Assembly (NCBI RefSeq): GCF_037482405.1
Contig: NZ_JBBHZZ010000001.1
Span: forward strand, 434,001 to 498,000
Source of the DNA: Pseudokineococcus marinus
Lineage (GTDB): Bacteria > Actinomycetota > Actinomycetes > Actinomycetales > Quadrisphaeraceae
Length of the DNA: 64,000 nt
Direction of reading: 5' to 3'
In this document: in pieces, positions 35,555 to 44,637 of the stretch
How positions within the stretch are numbered: position 1 is the first letter of the stretch
Layout of the letters: each line of letters begins with the position of its first letter
The notes under the pieces: model-generated
Databases searched by the model: none
What the model was told of the DNA's origin: nothing
Seen by the model: only the letters and a program-made list of their open reading frames with translations
Position numbers and translations under genes: made by a program

Positions 35555-38419
35555 GTGGTGCCGCCGCCGGCCCCCGACGTCGATCCGGTGGACGTGGGCG
35601 GGTGGCGCAGAGGGGCGCGCGGGACGCGGGTGAGCACGCTGCTCGTCGTGCTCGCGCTCGTCCCCCTGCTCGGGGTGGTCGCGGCGACCGCGGCCCTCCT
35701 CGCCGCCCAGGTGCGGACGGAGCGGACGAGCCGGCAGGCCCTCGAGGCGGTCGTCGTGACCGGTCAGGTCTCGGCGGCCCGCAGCGCCCTCGCCCGCGAG
35801 GTCTTCCTGACCTCCGCGCGCACCCGTCTCGACGACGCCGCGCAGCGGCAGCGCCTCGGTCCGGCCGTCGTCCTCGCCCTCGGGTCGGCGCTGCCGGAGG
35901 ACGACCTCGTCGGAGCGCGCCGGCGCACGGACACCGCCCTGGCGGCCGTCGACGCCGGCTCGGCCGCGGGCCGCGCGGCCGCGGGCGTCGCGGCCGACCT
36001 CGTGCCGCTGCGCACCGCCGTCGACGTGACCCGCTCCTGGTCGGCGGTGGCGCCCGGCTTCGGCTCGCTCACCTCCCAGCTGGCCACGGCCGAGCGCCTC
36101 GCCGTCGACGACGCGCTCGCGGGCGGTGTCGGCGCCGACGTGGCGGGTGCGCTGCTCGAGCTGCGCACCGCCACCGAGGCCGTGGCGCTCGGGTCCGACG
36201 AGGCCCTCGAGGTCCTCGACGGCCTCGTCACCGCCGACGGCGCGGTCGCGGGTCGCGCCGCGCGGGACGCCTGGGCCTCGACCGCGCCTCTCGAGGTGCT
36301 CGAGGAGTCCCCCTCGCGCGCGGTGCGGGAGCGCAGCGCGGCCCTGCTCGCGGCGAGCACCGGCCTGCGGGCCGACGCCGTCGCCGCGACCAGGGCGGCG
36401 GGCGGCACCCCGGACCGGCGGCTCGCCCCGCGGCTGAGCGCCCTCGTGGAGGGCCTGGACGACCGGTCGGCGGGGCTGACGGGGCTGGCGGCGACGACGA
36501 GCGCCCGCGCGGGGGCGCTCACCCGCGCGGAGACGTCCTCCGCGCACCGCGACGTGGTGGCCCTGGGCGCCGGTGCCCTCCTGCTGTGCCTCCTCACCGG
36601 CGCGGCGGTCCTGCGCACGAGCGTCGCGCTGGGCCGCCCCCTGCAGGACCTGGCCGCCGCGGCGCAGCAGGTCGGTCGTGGCGAGCTCCTGGCCGTGGAC
36701 GTCACGGGCCCGCGCGAGGTGCGCACGGTCGCCGAGGGGCTCGCCGCGACCGTCGCCTCGCTGCGCCGGCTGCAGGAGCAGGCGCGCGCCGTCGTCGCGG
36801 GCGAGCTGGGGAGCCCCGTGCTGGCCGCGCCGCTGCCCGGGCCCCTGGGCGCCGTCGTGCACGCCTCCGTCACCGAGCTCGTGCAGGCCATGGTCGACCG
36901 CGACCGGCTGCGCGAGGACCTCACGCACCGCGCCACGCACGACTCCCTCACCGAGCTGCCGAACCGAGCCCGGGCGATGGAGCTGCTCGACCGGGCCCTC
37001 GCCCGCAGCCGGCGCGACGGCGGGGTCGTGGGGCTGCTCTTCGTCGACCTCGACCGCTTCAAGCAGGTCAACGACACGGCCGGGCACGCCGCCGGGGACG
37101 CGGTGCTGCGGGCGGTGGCGGCCCGCATGCGCGAGCACCTGCCCGCCGGCGGCACCGCGTGCCGCCTCGGCGGCGACGAGTTCCTCGTCGTCGTCGAGGA
37201 CGCCGGCGACGCGCAGCTGCTCGAGCTGGCCGAGGCCCTGGTCGACGCCGTGTCCGCCCCCGTGGGCTTCGCCGGAGCCGAGGTCGCCGTGGGCGCCAGC
37301 GTGGGCGTGGCCCGCACTGCCGGCGGGACGGCGGGGCGCGAGGAGCTGCTCGCCGAGGCCGACGCCGCCGCCTACCAGGCCAAGCAGCAGGGCCGGGGCG
37401 CCGGCGGCGGGCCCGCCGCGCCGGGCGGGCGAGGACGCGTCGGCTTCTACGACGACGACCTGCGCCGGCGGCTCACGGGCGCCCGCGACCTCGAGGAGGC
37501 GCTCGCCCGCGCGCTGCGCGAGCGTGAGCTCGTGCTGCACTACCAGGCGGTCGTCGGCCTCGACCCGGGCGGGACCACCGACGCGGTCACGGGCTACGAG
37601 GCGCTCGTGCGGTGGCAGCGGCCCGGGCACGGCCTCGTCCCGCCGTCGGAGTTCGTGCCGGCGGCCGAGCGCTCGTCGCTCGTGTGCGGCCTCGGGCGGC
37701 ACGTGCTCCTCGAGGCGACCCGGCAGCTGGCCCGCTGGTCGGCGGGCGGCGGCGCCGCCGCGCGGCGCACCGTCGCCGTCAACGTCTCGGGCCGGCACCT
37801 CGTCAGCCACCACCTGCTGCAGGACGTGCGGGACGCCCTGGAGGGGTCCGGGCTGGAGCCGCACCGCCTCGTGGTCGAGATCACCGAGACGGTGCTCGTC
37901 GACCACGCCCTCGCGCACGAGCGCCTCACCGCGCTGCGCGCGCTCGGGGTGCGCGTCGCCATCGACGACTTCGGGACGGGCTTCACGTCGATCGCCCAGC
38001 TCCGCCGGCTGCCGGCCGACGTCCTCAAGGTCGACCGGAGCCTCGCGGCCGCCGACGACCCGGCCTCGGCGGAGCTCGTGCGCCTCGTCGTCGGGGCCGC
38101 CCGCACCTTCGACCTCGCGGTGGTGGCCGAGGGCGTGGAGACGCCAGCCCAGCTCGACGCCCTGCGGGCGGCCTCGTGCGACGCCGTCCAGGGCTACCTG
38201 CTCCACCGGCCCTGCCCGCCCGGGGCCGAGGCGCCCGAGGTCGAGGCGGGCGGCGCGGCGGTGCGGGAGCCGGCCCCGGAGGGGACCGCACGCGACGTCG
38301 GGGCGCCGCCGGGCGCGAGCAGCGGCACCGCGCCGCGCGCACCACGCCCCCGGCCGGCGCCCCCCGAGACCGTGACGACCACCGCGCCCACCACCCCTCG
38401 CAGGGCCGGCGGCCGCTAG
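35555..38419 (+). CDS. Membrane-bound HAMP-GGDEF-EAL c-di-GMP enzyme
   Basis: 954 residues. A membrane helix (about 26-50) and a second (about 332-352) flank a roughly 280-residue all-helical extracellular sensor resembling nitrate/nitrite (NIT) sensor regions. A HAMP-like segment (PLQDLAAAAQQVGRGELLAVDV) and linker lead to a GGDEF domain with intact G539-GDE-F543 but no RxxD inhibitory site. An EAL domain follows with E682-A683-L684, NVSG, EITET, DDFGTG, KVDRS and EGVET, so phosphodiesterase residues are complete. The C-terminal 70 residues are disordered, Pro/Ala/Gly-rich. It probably couples an outside signal to c-di-GMP turnover. The GTG at 35555 has no ribosome site; GTG 35630 is possible but would trim the positive N-terminus. 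Confidence 0.9.
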   Translation: MVPPPAPDVDPVDVGGWRRGARGTRVSTLLVVLALVPLLGVVAATAALLAAQVRTERTSRQALEAVVVTGQVSAARSALAREVFLTSARTRLDDAAQRQRLGPAVVLALGSALPEDDLVGARRRTDTALAAVDAGSAAGRAAAGVAADLVPLRTAVDVTRSWSAVAPGFGSLTSQLATAERLAVDDALAGGVGADVAGALLELRTATEAVALGSDEALEVLDGLVTADGAVAGRAARDAWASTAPLEVLEESPSRAVRERSAALLAASTGLRADAVAATRAAGGTPDRRLAPRLSALVEGLDDRSAGLTGLAATTSARAGALTRAETSSAHRDVVALGAGALLLCLLTGAAVLRTSVALGRPLQDLAAAAQQVGRGELLAVDVTGPREVRTVAEGLAATVASLRRLQEQARAVVAGELGSPVLAAPLPGPLGAVVHASVTELVQAMVDRDRLREDLTHRATHDSLTELPNRARAMELLDRALARSRRDGGVVGLLFVDLDRFKQVNDTAGHAAGDAVLRAVAARMREHLPAGGTACRLGGDEFLVVVEDAGDAQLLELAEALVDAVSAPVGFAGAEVAVGASVGVARTAGGTAGREELLAEADAAAYQAKQQGRGAGGGPAAPGGRGRVGFYDDDLRRRLTGARDLEEALARALRERELVLHYQAVVGLDPGGTTDAVTGYEALVRWQRPGHGLVPPSEFVPAAERSSLVCGLGRHVLLEATRQLARWSAGGGAAARRTVAVNVSGRHLVSHHLLQDVRDALEGSGLEPHRLVVEITETVLVDHALAHERLTALRALGVRVAIDDFGTGFTSIAQLRRLPADVLKVDRSLAAADDPASAELVRLVVGAARTFDLAVVAEGVETPAQLDALRAASCDAVQGYLLHRPCPPGAEAPEVEAGGAAVREPAPEGTARDVGAPPGASSGTAPRAPRPRPAPPETVTTTAPTTPRRAGGR

Positions 38420-38674
38420 GCCGACGCCGCCGCCCGCGACGGACCGCTGCCGTCTCGACGTGCGGGCCGGGCCCGTCTGCGAGAGCGTCGGGGCCACCGA
38501 GGGGTGCAGCAGCGCGCTCCGCCACGGCCGACCACTGGTCGTCGCGACGCCCGCCCCGTGCGAGCCGCCGCCCCGCCCGCCCACCGACGCCCCCGACGGC
38601 GCCGACCGCGGGCCCGGGAGCGCGCGAGCCGCCCGTCCAGGGGGCGGCGTCGCGGACGCACCGAGGGAGCACCC

Positions 38675-39493
38675 ATGAGCCAGAGCACAGGTGGGTCGTC
38701 CGCGCACCGCGCCGACGACCCGTTCGACCGCACGACCGCCGAGCCGCTGGCGGCGACCGGCGACGGCAGCACCAGCCGGGCCGACGAGGCCCGCGGAGCC
38801 GGGCAGCAGGTCGCCGGCTCCGCCAAGGGCGCCGGCCAGGAGGTCGCCGGCTCCGCCAAGGGCGCCGGCCAGGAGGTCGCCGGCTCCGCGAAGCAGGCCG
38901 GCCAGGAGGTCGCCGGCACGGCGAAGGAGAAGGCCGGCGAGACGGCCGACGAGGCGAGGACCCAGGCCCGTCACCTCTACGCCGAGGGCCGCGAGCAGCT
39001 GACCCAGCACGCCGGCGAGCAGCAGCGCCGGGCCGCCCAGGGGCTCTCGGCCGTGACCGGCGAGCTGCGCGGCATGGTCGACGGCAGCGACCAGCAGGGC
39101 CCGGTGACGGACCTGGCGCGCCAGGCGGCCGACCGGGTCGACGACGCCGCCCGCTGGCTCGGGGACCGCGAGCCCGCGCAGCTCCTCGACGACGTTCGCC
39201 GCTTCGCCGCCCGCCGCCCGGGCACCTTCCTCGCGCTCGCCGCCGGCGCCGGCGTCCTCGCCGGCCGCCTCGGCCGCGGGCTGAAGGACTCCGGGTCCGA
39301 CTCCGGCGCCGGCTCCGCGCAGGGCGGCACCACGGCGACCGGCCCGTCCTCGACGGGGACCTCCTCGACCGGCGGCGCCGCCTACGGCACCGCCGCGGTG
39401 GAGCCGCGCGGGACCCGGCTGCCCGCCGAGGGCACCGGCACGGCCGGGACTCCCCTCGGCGAGCCGGGCAGCCCCCGCGGGACGGCGCTGTGA
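38675..39493 (+). CDS. Repeat-containing envelope-associated protein
   Basis: 272 residues from ATG 38675 after GGGAG. Residues about 41-84 are four tandem 11-residue repeats of the type GAGQEVAGSAK, continuing into further Ala/Lys/Glu-rich helix (TAKEKAGETADEARTQARHLYAEGREQ), a pattern like LEA/apolipoprotein amphipathic helices. A central ADRVDDAARWLGDREPAQLLDDVRRFAARRPGTFLALAAGAGVLAGRL segment holds one hydrophobic stretch (about 186-200), the pattern found in actinobacterial envelope proteins beside holin-like genes. The tail is Ser/Gly/Thr-rich. It is first in a three-gene unit linked to 39490 and 39942 by overlapping or adjacent starts and stops. Confidence 0.75.
   Translation: MSQSTGGSSAHRADDPFDRTTAEPLAATGDGSTSRADEARGAGQQVAGSAKGAGQEVAGSAKGAGQEVAGSAKQAGQEVAGTAKEKAGETADEARTQARHLYAEGREQLTQHAGEQQRRAAQGLSAVTGELRGMVDGSDQQGPVTDLARQAADRVDDAARWLGDREPAQLLDDVRRFAARRPGTFLALAAGAGVLAGRLGRGLKDSGSDSGAGSAQGGTTATGPSSTGTSSTGGAAYGTAAVEPRGTRLPAEGTGTAGTPLGEPGSPRGTAL
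38795..38926 (+). repeat. Four in-frame 33-bp repeats
   Basis: Four 33-bp units at 38795, 38828, 38861 and 38894 encode the 11-residue repeats of the 38675 protein. Units two and three are identical at nearly every base, suggesting recent duplication and likely length variation between strains. Confidence 0.85.
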
Positions 39494-39945
39494 GCGCTCG
39501 CGCGGAGGGCTCGCACCCGGTCGACGGCCACCTCGACGAGCCTCGCGCCGCCGCACCCGAGGACCACCGCTCGCTGGGCGAGCTGATGAGCGCCGTGACG
39601 ACCGACGTGTCGACCCTCGTCCGCCAGGAGATCGCGCTGGCGAAGGCGGAGGCCAAGGAGTCCGCCGCCCACGCGGGCAAGGGCGCCGGGATGCTGGGCG
39701 GGGCCGGCGTCGCCGGGCACTTCGTCCTGCTCTTCCTCTCGATCGCCCTCTGGTGGGGCCTCGGGAACGCCACCGGCTACGGCTGGTCCGCGCTCGTGGT
39801 CGCGGCCGTGTGGGCCGTGGTCGCCGCGGTGCTGGCCGTCGTCGGGCGTGGCGAGCTCCAGAAGACCAAGGGCCTGCCCCAGACGCAGCAGTCCCTCCAG
39901 AAGATCCCGAACGCCGTCAAGGGGCACGAGGAGGCCAACCGATGA
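39490..39945 (+). CDS. Holin-like (Phage_holin_3_6 / actinobacterial holin-X type) membrane protein
   Basis: 151 residues. The GTG start is inside the GTGA overlap with the previous gene. A soluble helix (LGELMSAVTTDVSTLVRQEIALAKAEAKESAAHAGKGAGMLGG) is followed by two hydrophobic helices (about 72-95 and 100-118) and a basic Gln-rich tail. This is the standard architecture of the putative actinobacterial holin-X family, usually a chromosomal envelope gene rather than a phage lysis gene. No phage genes are nearby. It is always found next to DUF3618-type genes in my recollection, as here. Confidence 0.85.
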   Translation: MSARAEGSHPVDGHLDEPRAAAPEDHRSLGELMSAVTTDVSTLVRQEIALAKAEAKESAAHAGKGAGMLGGAGVAGHFVLLFLSIALWWGLGNATGYGWSALVVAAVWAVVAAVLAVVGRGELQKTKGLPQTQQSLQKIPNAVKGHEEANR

Positions 39946-40565
39946 GCCAGAGCCCGAACCAGAGCCCTGAAGAGATCCGCGCCGACATCGAGCGCACGCG
40001 GGCGTCGCTGAGCGCCGACGTCGACGAGCTCGGCCACGAGGCCAGCCCCTCGACCCAGGCCCACCGCCAGGTGGACCGGGCCAAGGGCCGCGCCAACGAC
40101 CTCAAGGAGCGCGTCATGGGGAAGGCCCACGACGCCCGCGACCAGGCCGGGTCGGCGACCGGCGGCGCGCGCGACGCCGTCGGCTCGGCGCCGCACCAGG
40201 CCGCCGACCGCACCCGGGGCAACCCGTTCGCCGCCGGCCTCGTGGCCTTCGGCGCGGGCCTCCTCGTGGCGGGCCTCATCCCCACGAGCCGCACGGAGCA
40301 GGACGCCGCCGAGCGCGCCAAGCAGAAGGCGCAGCCGCTCGTCGACGACCTCAAGGGCCAGGCGCAGCACGTGGCGCAGGACCTGAAGCAGCCCGCGCAG
40401 GAGGCCGCGCAGTCGGTCAAGGAGTCGGCGCAGGGCGGCGCGCAGGAGGTCAGGGGCGAGGCCCAGGGCCGCGCGCAGGACGTCAAGGGCGAGGCCCAGG
40501 GCCGCGCGCAGGACGTCAAGGGCCAGGCCCAGGGCCAGGCGCAGCAGGTCCGCGACCAGGGCTGA
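39942..40565 (+). CDS. DUF3618 protein with C-terminal LEA-like repeats
   Basis: 207 residues from ATG 39942, whose codon overlaps the end of the holin-like gene. The N-terminal block SPEEIRADIERTRASLSADVDEL is the DUF3618 signature. A membrane-spanning stretch follows at about 92-108 (FAAGLVAFGAGLLVAGLIP), then about 95 residues of hydrophilic helix with 11-residue periodicity (GEAQGRAQDVK units). The protein probably sits in the membrane with a long amphipathic or coiled tail. Together with 38675 and 39490 it forms one envelope operon; a strong hairpin at 40613-40647 ends it. Confidence 0.88.
   Translation: MSQSPNQSPEEIRADIERTRASLSADVDELGHEASPSTQAHRQVDRAKGRANDLKERVMGKAHDARDQAGSATGGARDAVGSAPHQAADRTRGNPFAAGLVAFGAGLLVAGLIPTSRTEQDAAERAKQKAQPLVDDLKGQAQHVAQDLKQPAQEAAQSVKESAQGGAQEVRGEAQGRAQDVKGEAQGRAQDVKGQAQGQAQQVRDQG
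40455..40553 (+). repeat. Three in-frame 33-bp repeats
   Basis: Units at 40455-40487 and 40488-40520 are identical; a third at 40521-40553 is degenerate. They encode the C-terminal 11-residue helical repeats of the DUF3618 protein. The unit length matches the repeats in 38675 although the sequence differs. Confidence 0.85.
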
Positions 40566-40612
40566 GACCCCCGCGGGGTCCTGCCGTCCTCTTGCAGACG
40601 GCGCCCCCTTCC

Positions 40613-40647
40613 GACGACGGCCCGGTGCGACGCACCGGGCCGTCGTC
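40613..40647 (+). terminator. Strong terminator of the envelope operon
   Basis: Seventeen-base arms GACGACGGCCCGGTGCG (40613-40629) and its exact complement (40631-40647) surround a single A. The apex would open to a small loop. It lies 47 bases after the DUF3618 stop. Confidence 0.8.
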
Positions 40648-40749
40648 GTCCCCCGCCGGCCGGTCGGGCCACACGTCCGGCCCGTCGCCCGGGCCCGCCC
40701 TCGGGCCCCATACTCGCCCGGTGCAGCCGCTGGTGGAGGACGGTGCCGC

Positions 40750-41817
40750 GTGAGCGTCGAGGACGGCCGCGCGACCGCGACCCTGGACTCGGTCGCCCGG
40801 ACCGCGGGCGTCTCGCGCGCCACGGCCAGCCGGGTCCTCACCGGCTCCCCCCGGGTCAGCGACGACGCGCGGGAGCGGGTCCTCGCCGCGGCGGCCTCGC
40901 TGTCCTACGTCCCCAACGCGGCGGCCCGCGCGCTCGTCACCCGCCGCAGCGACGCCGTCGCCTTCGTCGTGTGCGAGCGCGAGGAGCGCTTCTTCTCCGA
41001 CCCCTTCTTCGCCAGCGTGCTCAAGGGGGCCCACCGCGTCGTCGCCGCCAGCCGGCGCCAGCTCGTCTTCGCCGTCGTCGCGTCCGAGGACGACCGGGAG
41101 CGGCTCGTGCGCTTCGCCGCGGGCGGGCACGTGGACGCCGCCATCTTCCTGTCGGTGCACGCGGGCGAGACCGCCCCGGCGCAGCTGCGCGAGCGCGGCG
41201 TGCCCGTGGTGCTCGTCGGGCGCCCGCCCGAGGGCGTCACCGACGACGTGCCGCGCGCCGACACCGACAACGTCGCCGGCGGCCTCGCCGCGGCCGAGCA
41301 CGTCCTCGGGCGAGGGCGCCGTCGGCTCGGCGTCATCACGGGCCCGCTCGACATGCCGAGCGCCGAGGACCGCCTCGAGGGCGTGCGCCGCGCGGTGGTC
41401 GCCGCCGGCGGCGCGGTCGGCGCACCCGGGGGCCCGGCCCCCGCCGGGGAGCCGTCGGTGGCCGTCGTGGAGGGCGACTACACGACCGAGGGCGGCCGGC
41501 GGGCCGCGTCCGCGCTGCTCGAGCGCGTCCCGGGGCTCGACGCCGTGCTCGCGCAGAACGACCTCATGGCCGTCGGGGCCCTCGGCCTCCTGCGCGAGCG
41601 GGGGCTGGTCGTGCCGGACGACGTCGCCGTCGTCGGCTACGACGACATCCCCCTCGCCTCCGCCGTCCAACCGGCCCTGACGACGGTCCGCCAGCCGCTC
41701 GAGGAGCTCGGCCGGGAGAGCGCCACCCTCGCGGTCGCGCTGGCGGTCGGCGGGGTCGACGAGGGCCGGGGCGGCTCGGTGCTGCGCCCCCGGCTCGTCG
41801 TGCGCTCCTCCTCCTGA
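40750..41817 (+). CDS. LacI-family regulator, CebR/CelR-like
   Basis: 355 residues from GTG 40750 with GGAGGA about 11 bases upstream. The helix-turn-helix (LDSVARTAGVSRATASRVLTGSPRVSDDARERVLAAAASLSYVPN, about 11-55) precedes a full effector domain ending in GYDDIPLASAVQPALTTVRQPLEELGRESATLAVAL. The TGGGAGCGCTTCCA-type sites at 41948 and 45678 differ by one base from the TGGGAGCGCTCCCA operator known for Streptomyces CebR and Thermobifida CelR. This gene is immediately upstream of the transporter they mark. By analogy it represses cellulose genes until cellobiose or a longer cello-oligosaccharide binds. No such site is seen before its own start. Confidence 0.9.
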   Translation: MSVEDGRATATLDSVARTAGVSRATASRVLTGSPRVSDDARERVLAAAASLSYVPNAAARALVTRRSDAVAFVVCEREERFFSDPFFASVLKGAHRVVAASRRQLVFAVVASEDDRERLVRFAAGGHVDAAIFLSVHAGETAPAQLRERGVPVVLVGRPPEGVTDDVPRADTDNVAGGLAAAEHVLGRGRRRLGVITGPLDMPSAEDRLEGVRRAVVAAGGAVGAPGGPAPAGEPSVAVVEGDYTTEGGRRAASALLERVPGLDAVLAQNDLMAVGALGLLRERGLVVPDDVAVVGYDDIPLASAVQPALTTVRQPLEELGRESATLAVALAVGGVDEGRGGSVLRPRLVVRSSS

Positions 41818-41904
41818 GCGGCGCGCCCGGTCGCCCGCAGGTGCCCGTCCGGGTGAGCGAGACCGGATCGGTACCTGACGCACGGGTGTTGCGCCACCGG
41901 GGGG

Positions 41905-41963
41905 TTGACATCGGTGCGAACCTTTCGACAACGTTGCACACGGCGTCGTGGGAGCGCTTCCAC
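41905..41963 (+). promoter_or_regulatory. Promoter and CebR-type operator of the transporter operon
   Basis: TTGACA (41905-41910) is a perfect -35; an 18-bp spacer leads to CAACGT (41929-41934), a weak -10. Fourteen bases on is the operator GTGGGAGCGCTTCCAC (41948-41963), a 16-bp dyad with one mismatched pair and one base off the CebR/CelR consensus core. It would lie just downstream of the transcription start. The remaining 170 bases to the 42136 start codon form a long leader with no evident gene. Confidence 0.75.
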
Positions 41964-42135
41964 GGCCCGGCGCACCGCCGCCCCACCTGCACGACCGCCG
42001 GTGGCACCGACCCGCAGAGCCGTGGGTCGCGTCCACAGGCGAGGCCCCTCCCCGGGGCCGCACCGCCGCACCCCGCACCACTGCTCGGTCAACGACGATC
42101 GACCTCCCGCACGGGAGGTCCGTGAGGAGTACTCC

Positions 42136-43461
42136 GTGTTCTCTGCTCGAACCCGCTCCCGGAAGGCCGTGCTCGCCGTGGCGGCGCTCGGCGTCGCCTC
42201 GCTCGGCCTCAGCGCGTGCGGGGGCTCCTCCTCCTCGGACAGCGAGCCCGTCGGCACCGCGGACCCGAACCAGGACGTGACGATCACCGTCGACTCCTTC
42301 GGCGGCATCTTCGCCAACTACGAGAAGGCCGGCCTCCTCGACCAGTACATGGAGGACCACCCCAACGTCACCATCGAGTACTCCGAGGTCCAGCAGGAGA
42401 GCGACTACTGGACGGCGCTGGCCACGAAGATCAACTCGGGCTCGGGCCTGGCCGACATCCAGCCGTTCGAGATCAGCCGCGCCGCGCTCGTCTCGAGCCA
42501 GCAGCAGGACGTCTGGGTCGACATGCTCCAGACCCCCGTCGCCGACCAGCTGGAGGAGGAGACCGACGCCGCCGTCGGCGCCGTGACGACCGAGGACGGC
42601 GCCGTGCTCGGGCTGCCGACCGACTCCGGGCCCATGGCCATCTGCTACCGCAGCGACAAGCTCGAGGAGGCGGGACTGCCCTCCGACCCCGCCGAGCTCG
42701 CGCAGCAGATCACCGACTGGGACTCCTACGAGTCCGTGGGCGAGCAGTACGCCGAGGCCACCGGCGGCCAGGCCTGGATGGACTCGGTCGGCGGCTACTA
42801 CCGCGTGCTGACCTCGGTCGAGCCCGTCCGCAACTACGACGAGGAGGGCGAGCCGACCTGGGAGACCAACGACACGGTCAAGCCGTCCTTCGACCGCGCG
42901 GCCAGCGCGGCCGAGAAGGGCCTCACGGCCGGGCTGTCCCAGTTCGACCCCGCGTGGAACACGGCGATGAACACCGGTGACTTCGCCACCATCGCCTGCC
43001 CGGCGTGGATGCTCGGCTACATCAAGCAGCAGGCCGGCGACGAGAACGCCGGGAACTGGAACGTCCTGCCCCTCCCCCAGGAGCTCGGCGGCAACTGGGG
43101 CGGCTCCTTCCTCGCCGTCCCGCAGGACAGCCCGAACCGCGAGGCCGCCGTGGACCTCGCCGCCTGGCTGACGAGCGCCGAGGCCGAGGCCGACGAGTTC
43201 CGCCAGGGGCTGGCCTACCCGTCCAACACGGTCGCCCAGGAGCAGACCACGGACGTGACCGACGAGTACTTCAACGGCGCGCCCATCGGCGAGATCTTCT
43301 CCACGGCCGCGCAGGCGGCTCCCAACCAGCCGCTGGGCGTCGACGACGGCGCCATCGACCAGGCCATCGGTGACGCGCTGACCGCCGTCGAGGCCAACGG
43401 CGTGGCGCCCGACGAGGCGTGGCAGCTGGCCGTCCGCACCATCAACGACACGGTCGGCTGA
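42136..43461 (+). CDS. CUT1 sugar-binding lipoprotein (CebE-like)
   Basis: 441 residues from GTG 42136, seven bases after GAGGAG. The signal peptide ends in the lipobox LSAC (Cys28) followed by a Ser-rich linker. The mature part is a family 1 extracellular solute-binding protein (DVTITVDSFGGIFANYEKAGLLDQYMEDHPNVTIEYSEV), which binds oligosaccharides. Under a CebR-type operator and next to a cellulase, the likely ligand is cellobiose or cello-oligosaccharide. A stem-loop at 43478-43505 separates it from its permease genes, which usually means the binding protein is made in excess. Confidence 0.92.
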   Translation: MFSARTRSRKAVLAVAALGVASLGLSACGGSSSSDSEPVGTADPNQDVTITVDSFGGIFANYEKAGLLDQYMEDHPNVTIEYSEVQQESDYWTALATKINSGSGLADIQPFEISRAALVSSQQQDVWVDMLQTPVADQLEEETDAAVGAVTTEDGAVLGLPTDSGPMAICYRSDKLEEAGLPSDPAELAQQITDWDSYESVGEQYAEATGGQAWMDSVGGYYRVLTSVEPVRNYDEEGEPTWETNDTVKPSFDRAASAAEKGLTAGLSQFDPAWNTAMNTGDFATIACPAWMLGYIKQQAGDENAGNWNVLPLPQELGGNWGGSFLAVPQDSPNREAAVDLAAWLTSAEAEADEFRQGLAYPSNTVAQEQTTDVTDEYFNGAPIGEIFSTAAQAAPNQPLGVDDGAIDQAIGDALTAVEANGVAPDEAWQLAVRTINDTVG

Positions 43462-43477
43462 CGACCGGGCGCACGGT

Positions 43478-43505
43478 TGGCCCCCCGCTCACCAGCGGGG
43501 GGCCA
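43478..43505 (+). terminator. Intra-operon attenuating terminator
   Basis: TGGCCCCCCGCT (43478-43489), loop CACC, and its exact complement (43494-43505) form a perfect 12-bp stem 17 bases after the binding-protein stop. Partial read-through would set the ratio of binding protein to permeases. Confidence 0.75.
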
Positions 43506-43608
43506 CCCGTCTGCCGCGGCGGCCCGCGCCGCCGCGGCCGTCCCGCCCCGCGGGACCCCCACCCGGTGAGGCCCGGCGCCGACGCGCCGGACGAGGAGGA
43601 GAGCTGAC

Positions 43609-44637
43609 ATGGCGGCCCACGCACCGACGACGACCGCGGAGCCCCCGGCCGGGCGGCCCCCCGCCCAGGCGCCACCGGACCTCGTCCGGCGCTCGCGCCG
43701 CGAGGGCCGCGCCTACCGCCGGGCGCCCTACGTCTACATCGCGCCGTTCTTCCTGCTCTTCGGCGCCTTCGGGCTCTTCCCCCTCGTCTACACGGTGTGG
43801 ATCAGCTTCCAGGAGTACCGGCTCGGCGGCGGCGACCCCGAGTTCGTCGGGTGGGAGAACTACACCTGGCTCTTCGGCAGCCCGTCCTTCTACAACAGCC
43901 TGTGGAAGACGCTGACGATCGGCCTCATCTCCACCGTGCCGCAGCTGCTCATGGCGCTCGGCCTCGCGCACCTGCTGAACTACAACATGAAGGTGCGGGC
44001 CTTTTTCCGCGTCTCCATGATCGTTCCCTACGCCACCTCGCTGGTGGCCGCCACGCTCGTCTTCGCGTCGATCTTCGCGAACACCCCCGGCGGCCTGATG
44101 AACGTCGTCCTCGGGATGCTCGGCATCGATCCGATCAACTGGACGAACGGCAACTGGACCGCCCAGATCGCCATCGCCACCATCGTCACCTGGCACTGGA
44201 CGGGCTACAACGCCCTCATCTACCTCGCGGGCATGCAGTCGATCCCCAAGGACCTCTACGAGGCGGCCGCCATCGACGGCGCGGGCCGCTTCCGCCAGTT
44301 CCTCCACGTGACGATCCCCGGCCTGCGGCCCACGATCCTCTTCACGATCGTGCTCTCCACGATCGGCGCCACCCAGCTCTTCACCGAGCCGTTCCTCTTC
44401 GGCAACGGCGCGGAGGGCGGGGCGCTCGGCCAGTACCAGGTGCTGACGCTGTACATGTACAACATCGGCTTCGAGATCGGCCGCCTCGGCCGGGCTGCCG
44501 CCATCGCCTGCGTCACGCTGATCATCGTCATCCTGCTGGTCCTGCTCAACGCCGGCCTCGCCCAGCTGCGCACCCGCGACAAGGGCCAGCCCCTGATCCG
44601 CCGTCGCAGCGCCTCGACCCGGAAGGCCTCCCGATGA
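43609..44637 (+). CDS. CUT1 sugar permease 1 (CebF-like)
   Basis: 342 residues; ATG after GAGGAGGAGAG. About 40 hydrophilic residues precede six membrane helices. The cytoplasmic EAA loop that contacts the ATPase reads DLYEAAAIDGAGRFRQFLHVTIPGLRP. It is the MalF/CebF type half of the channel, paired with 44634 by an ATGA overlap. No ATPase gene follows, so a shared MsiK-type ATPase encoded elsewhere is expected. Confidence 0.92.
   Translation: MAAHAPTTTAEPPAGRPPAQAPPDLVRRSRREGRAYRRAPYVYIAPFFLLFGAFGLFPLVYTVWISFQEYRLGGGDPEFVGWENYTWLFGSPSFYNSLWKTLTIGLISTVPQLLMALGLAHLLNYNMKVRAFFRVSMIVPYATSLVAATLVFASIFANTPGGLMNVVLGMLGIDPINWTNGNWTAQIAIATIVTWHWTGYNALIYLAGMQSIPKDLYEAAAIDGAGRFRQFLHVTIPGLRPTILFTIVLSTIGATQLFTEPFLFGNGAEGGALGQYQVLTLYMYNIGFEIGRLGRAAAIACVTLIIVILLVLLNAGLAQLRTRDKGQPLIRRRSASTRKASR

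Noticed and set aside
39490..39945. Phage holin indicating a prophage
   Set aside because: No integrase, capsid, terminase or endolysin nearby; the family is a normal chromosomal envelope gene in actinobacteria.
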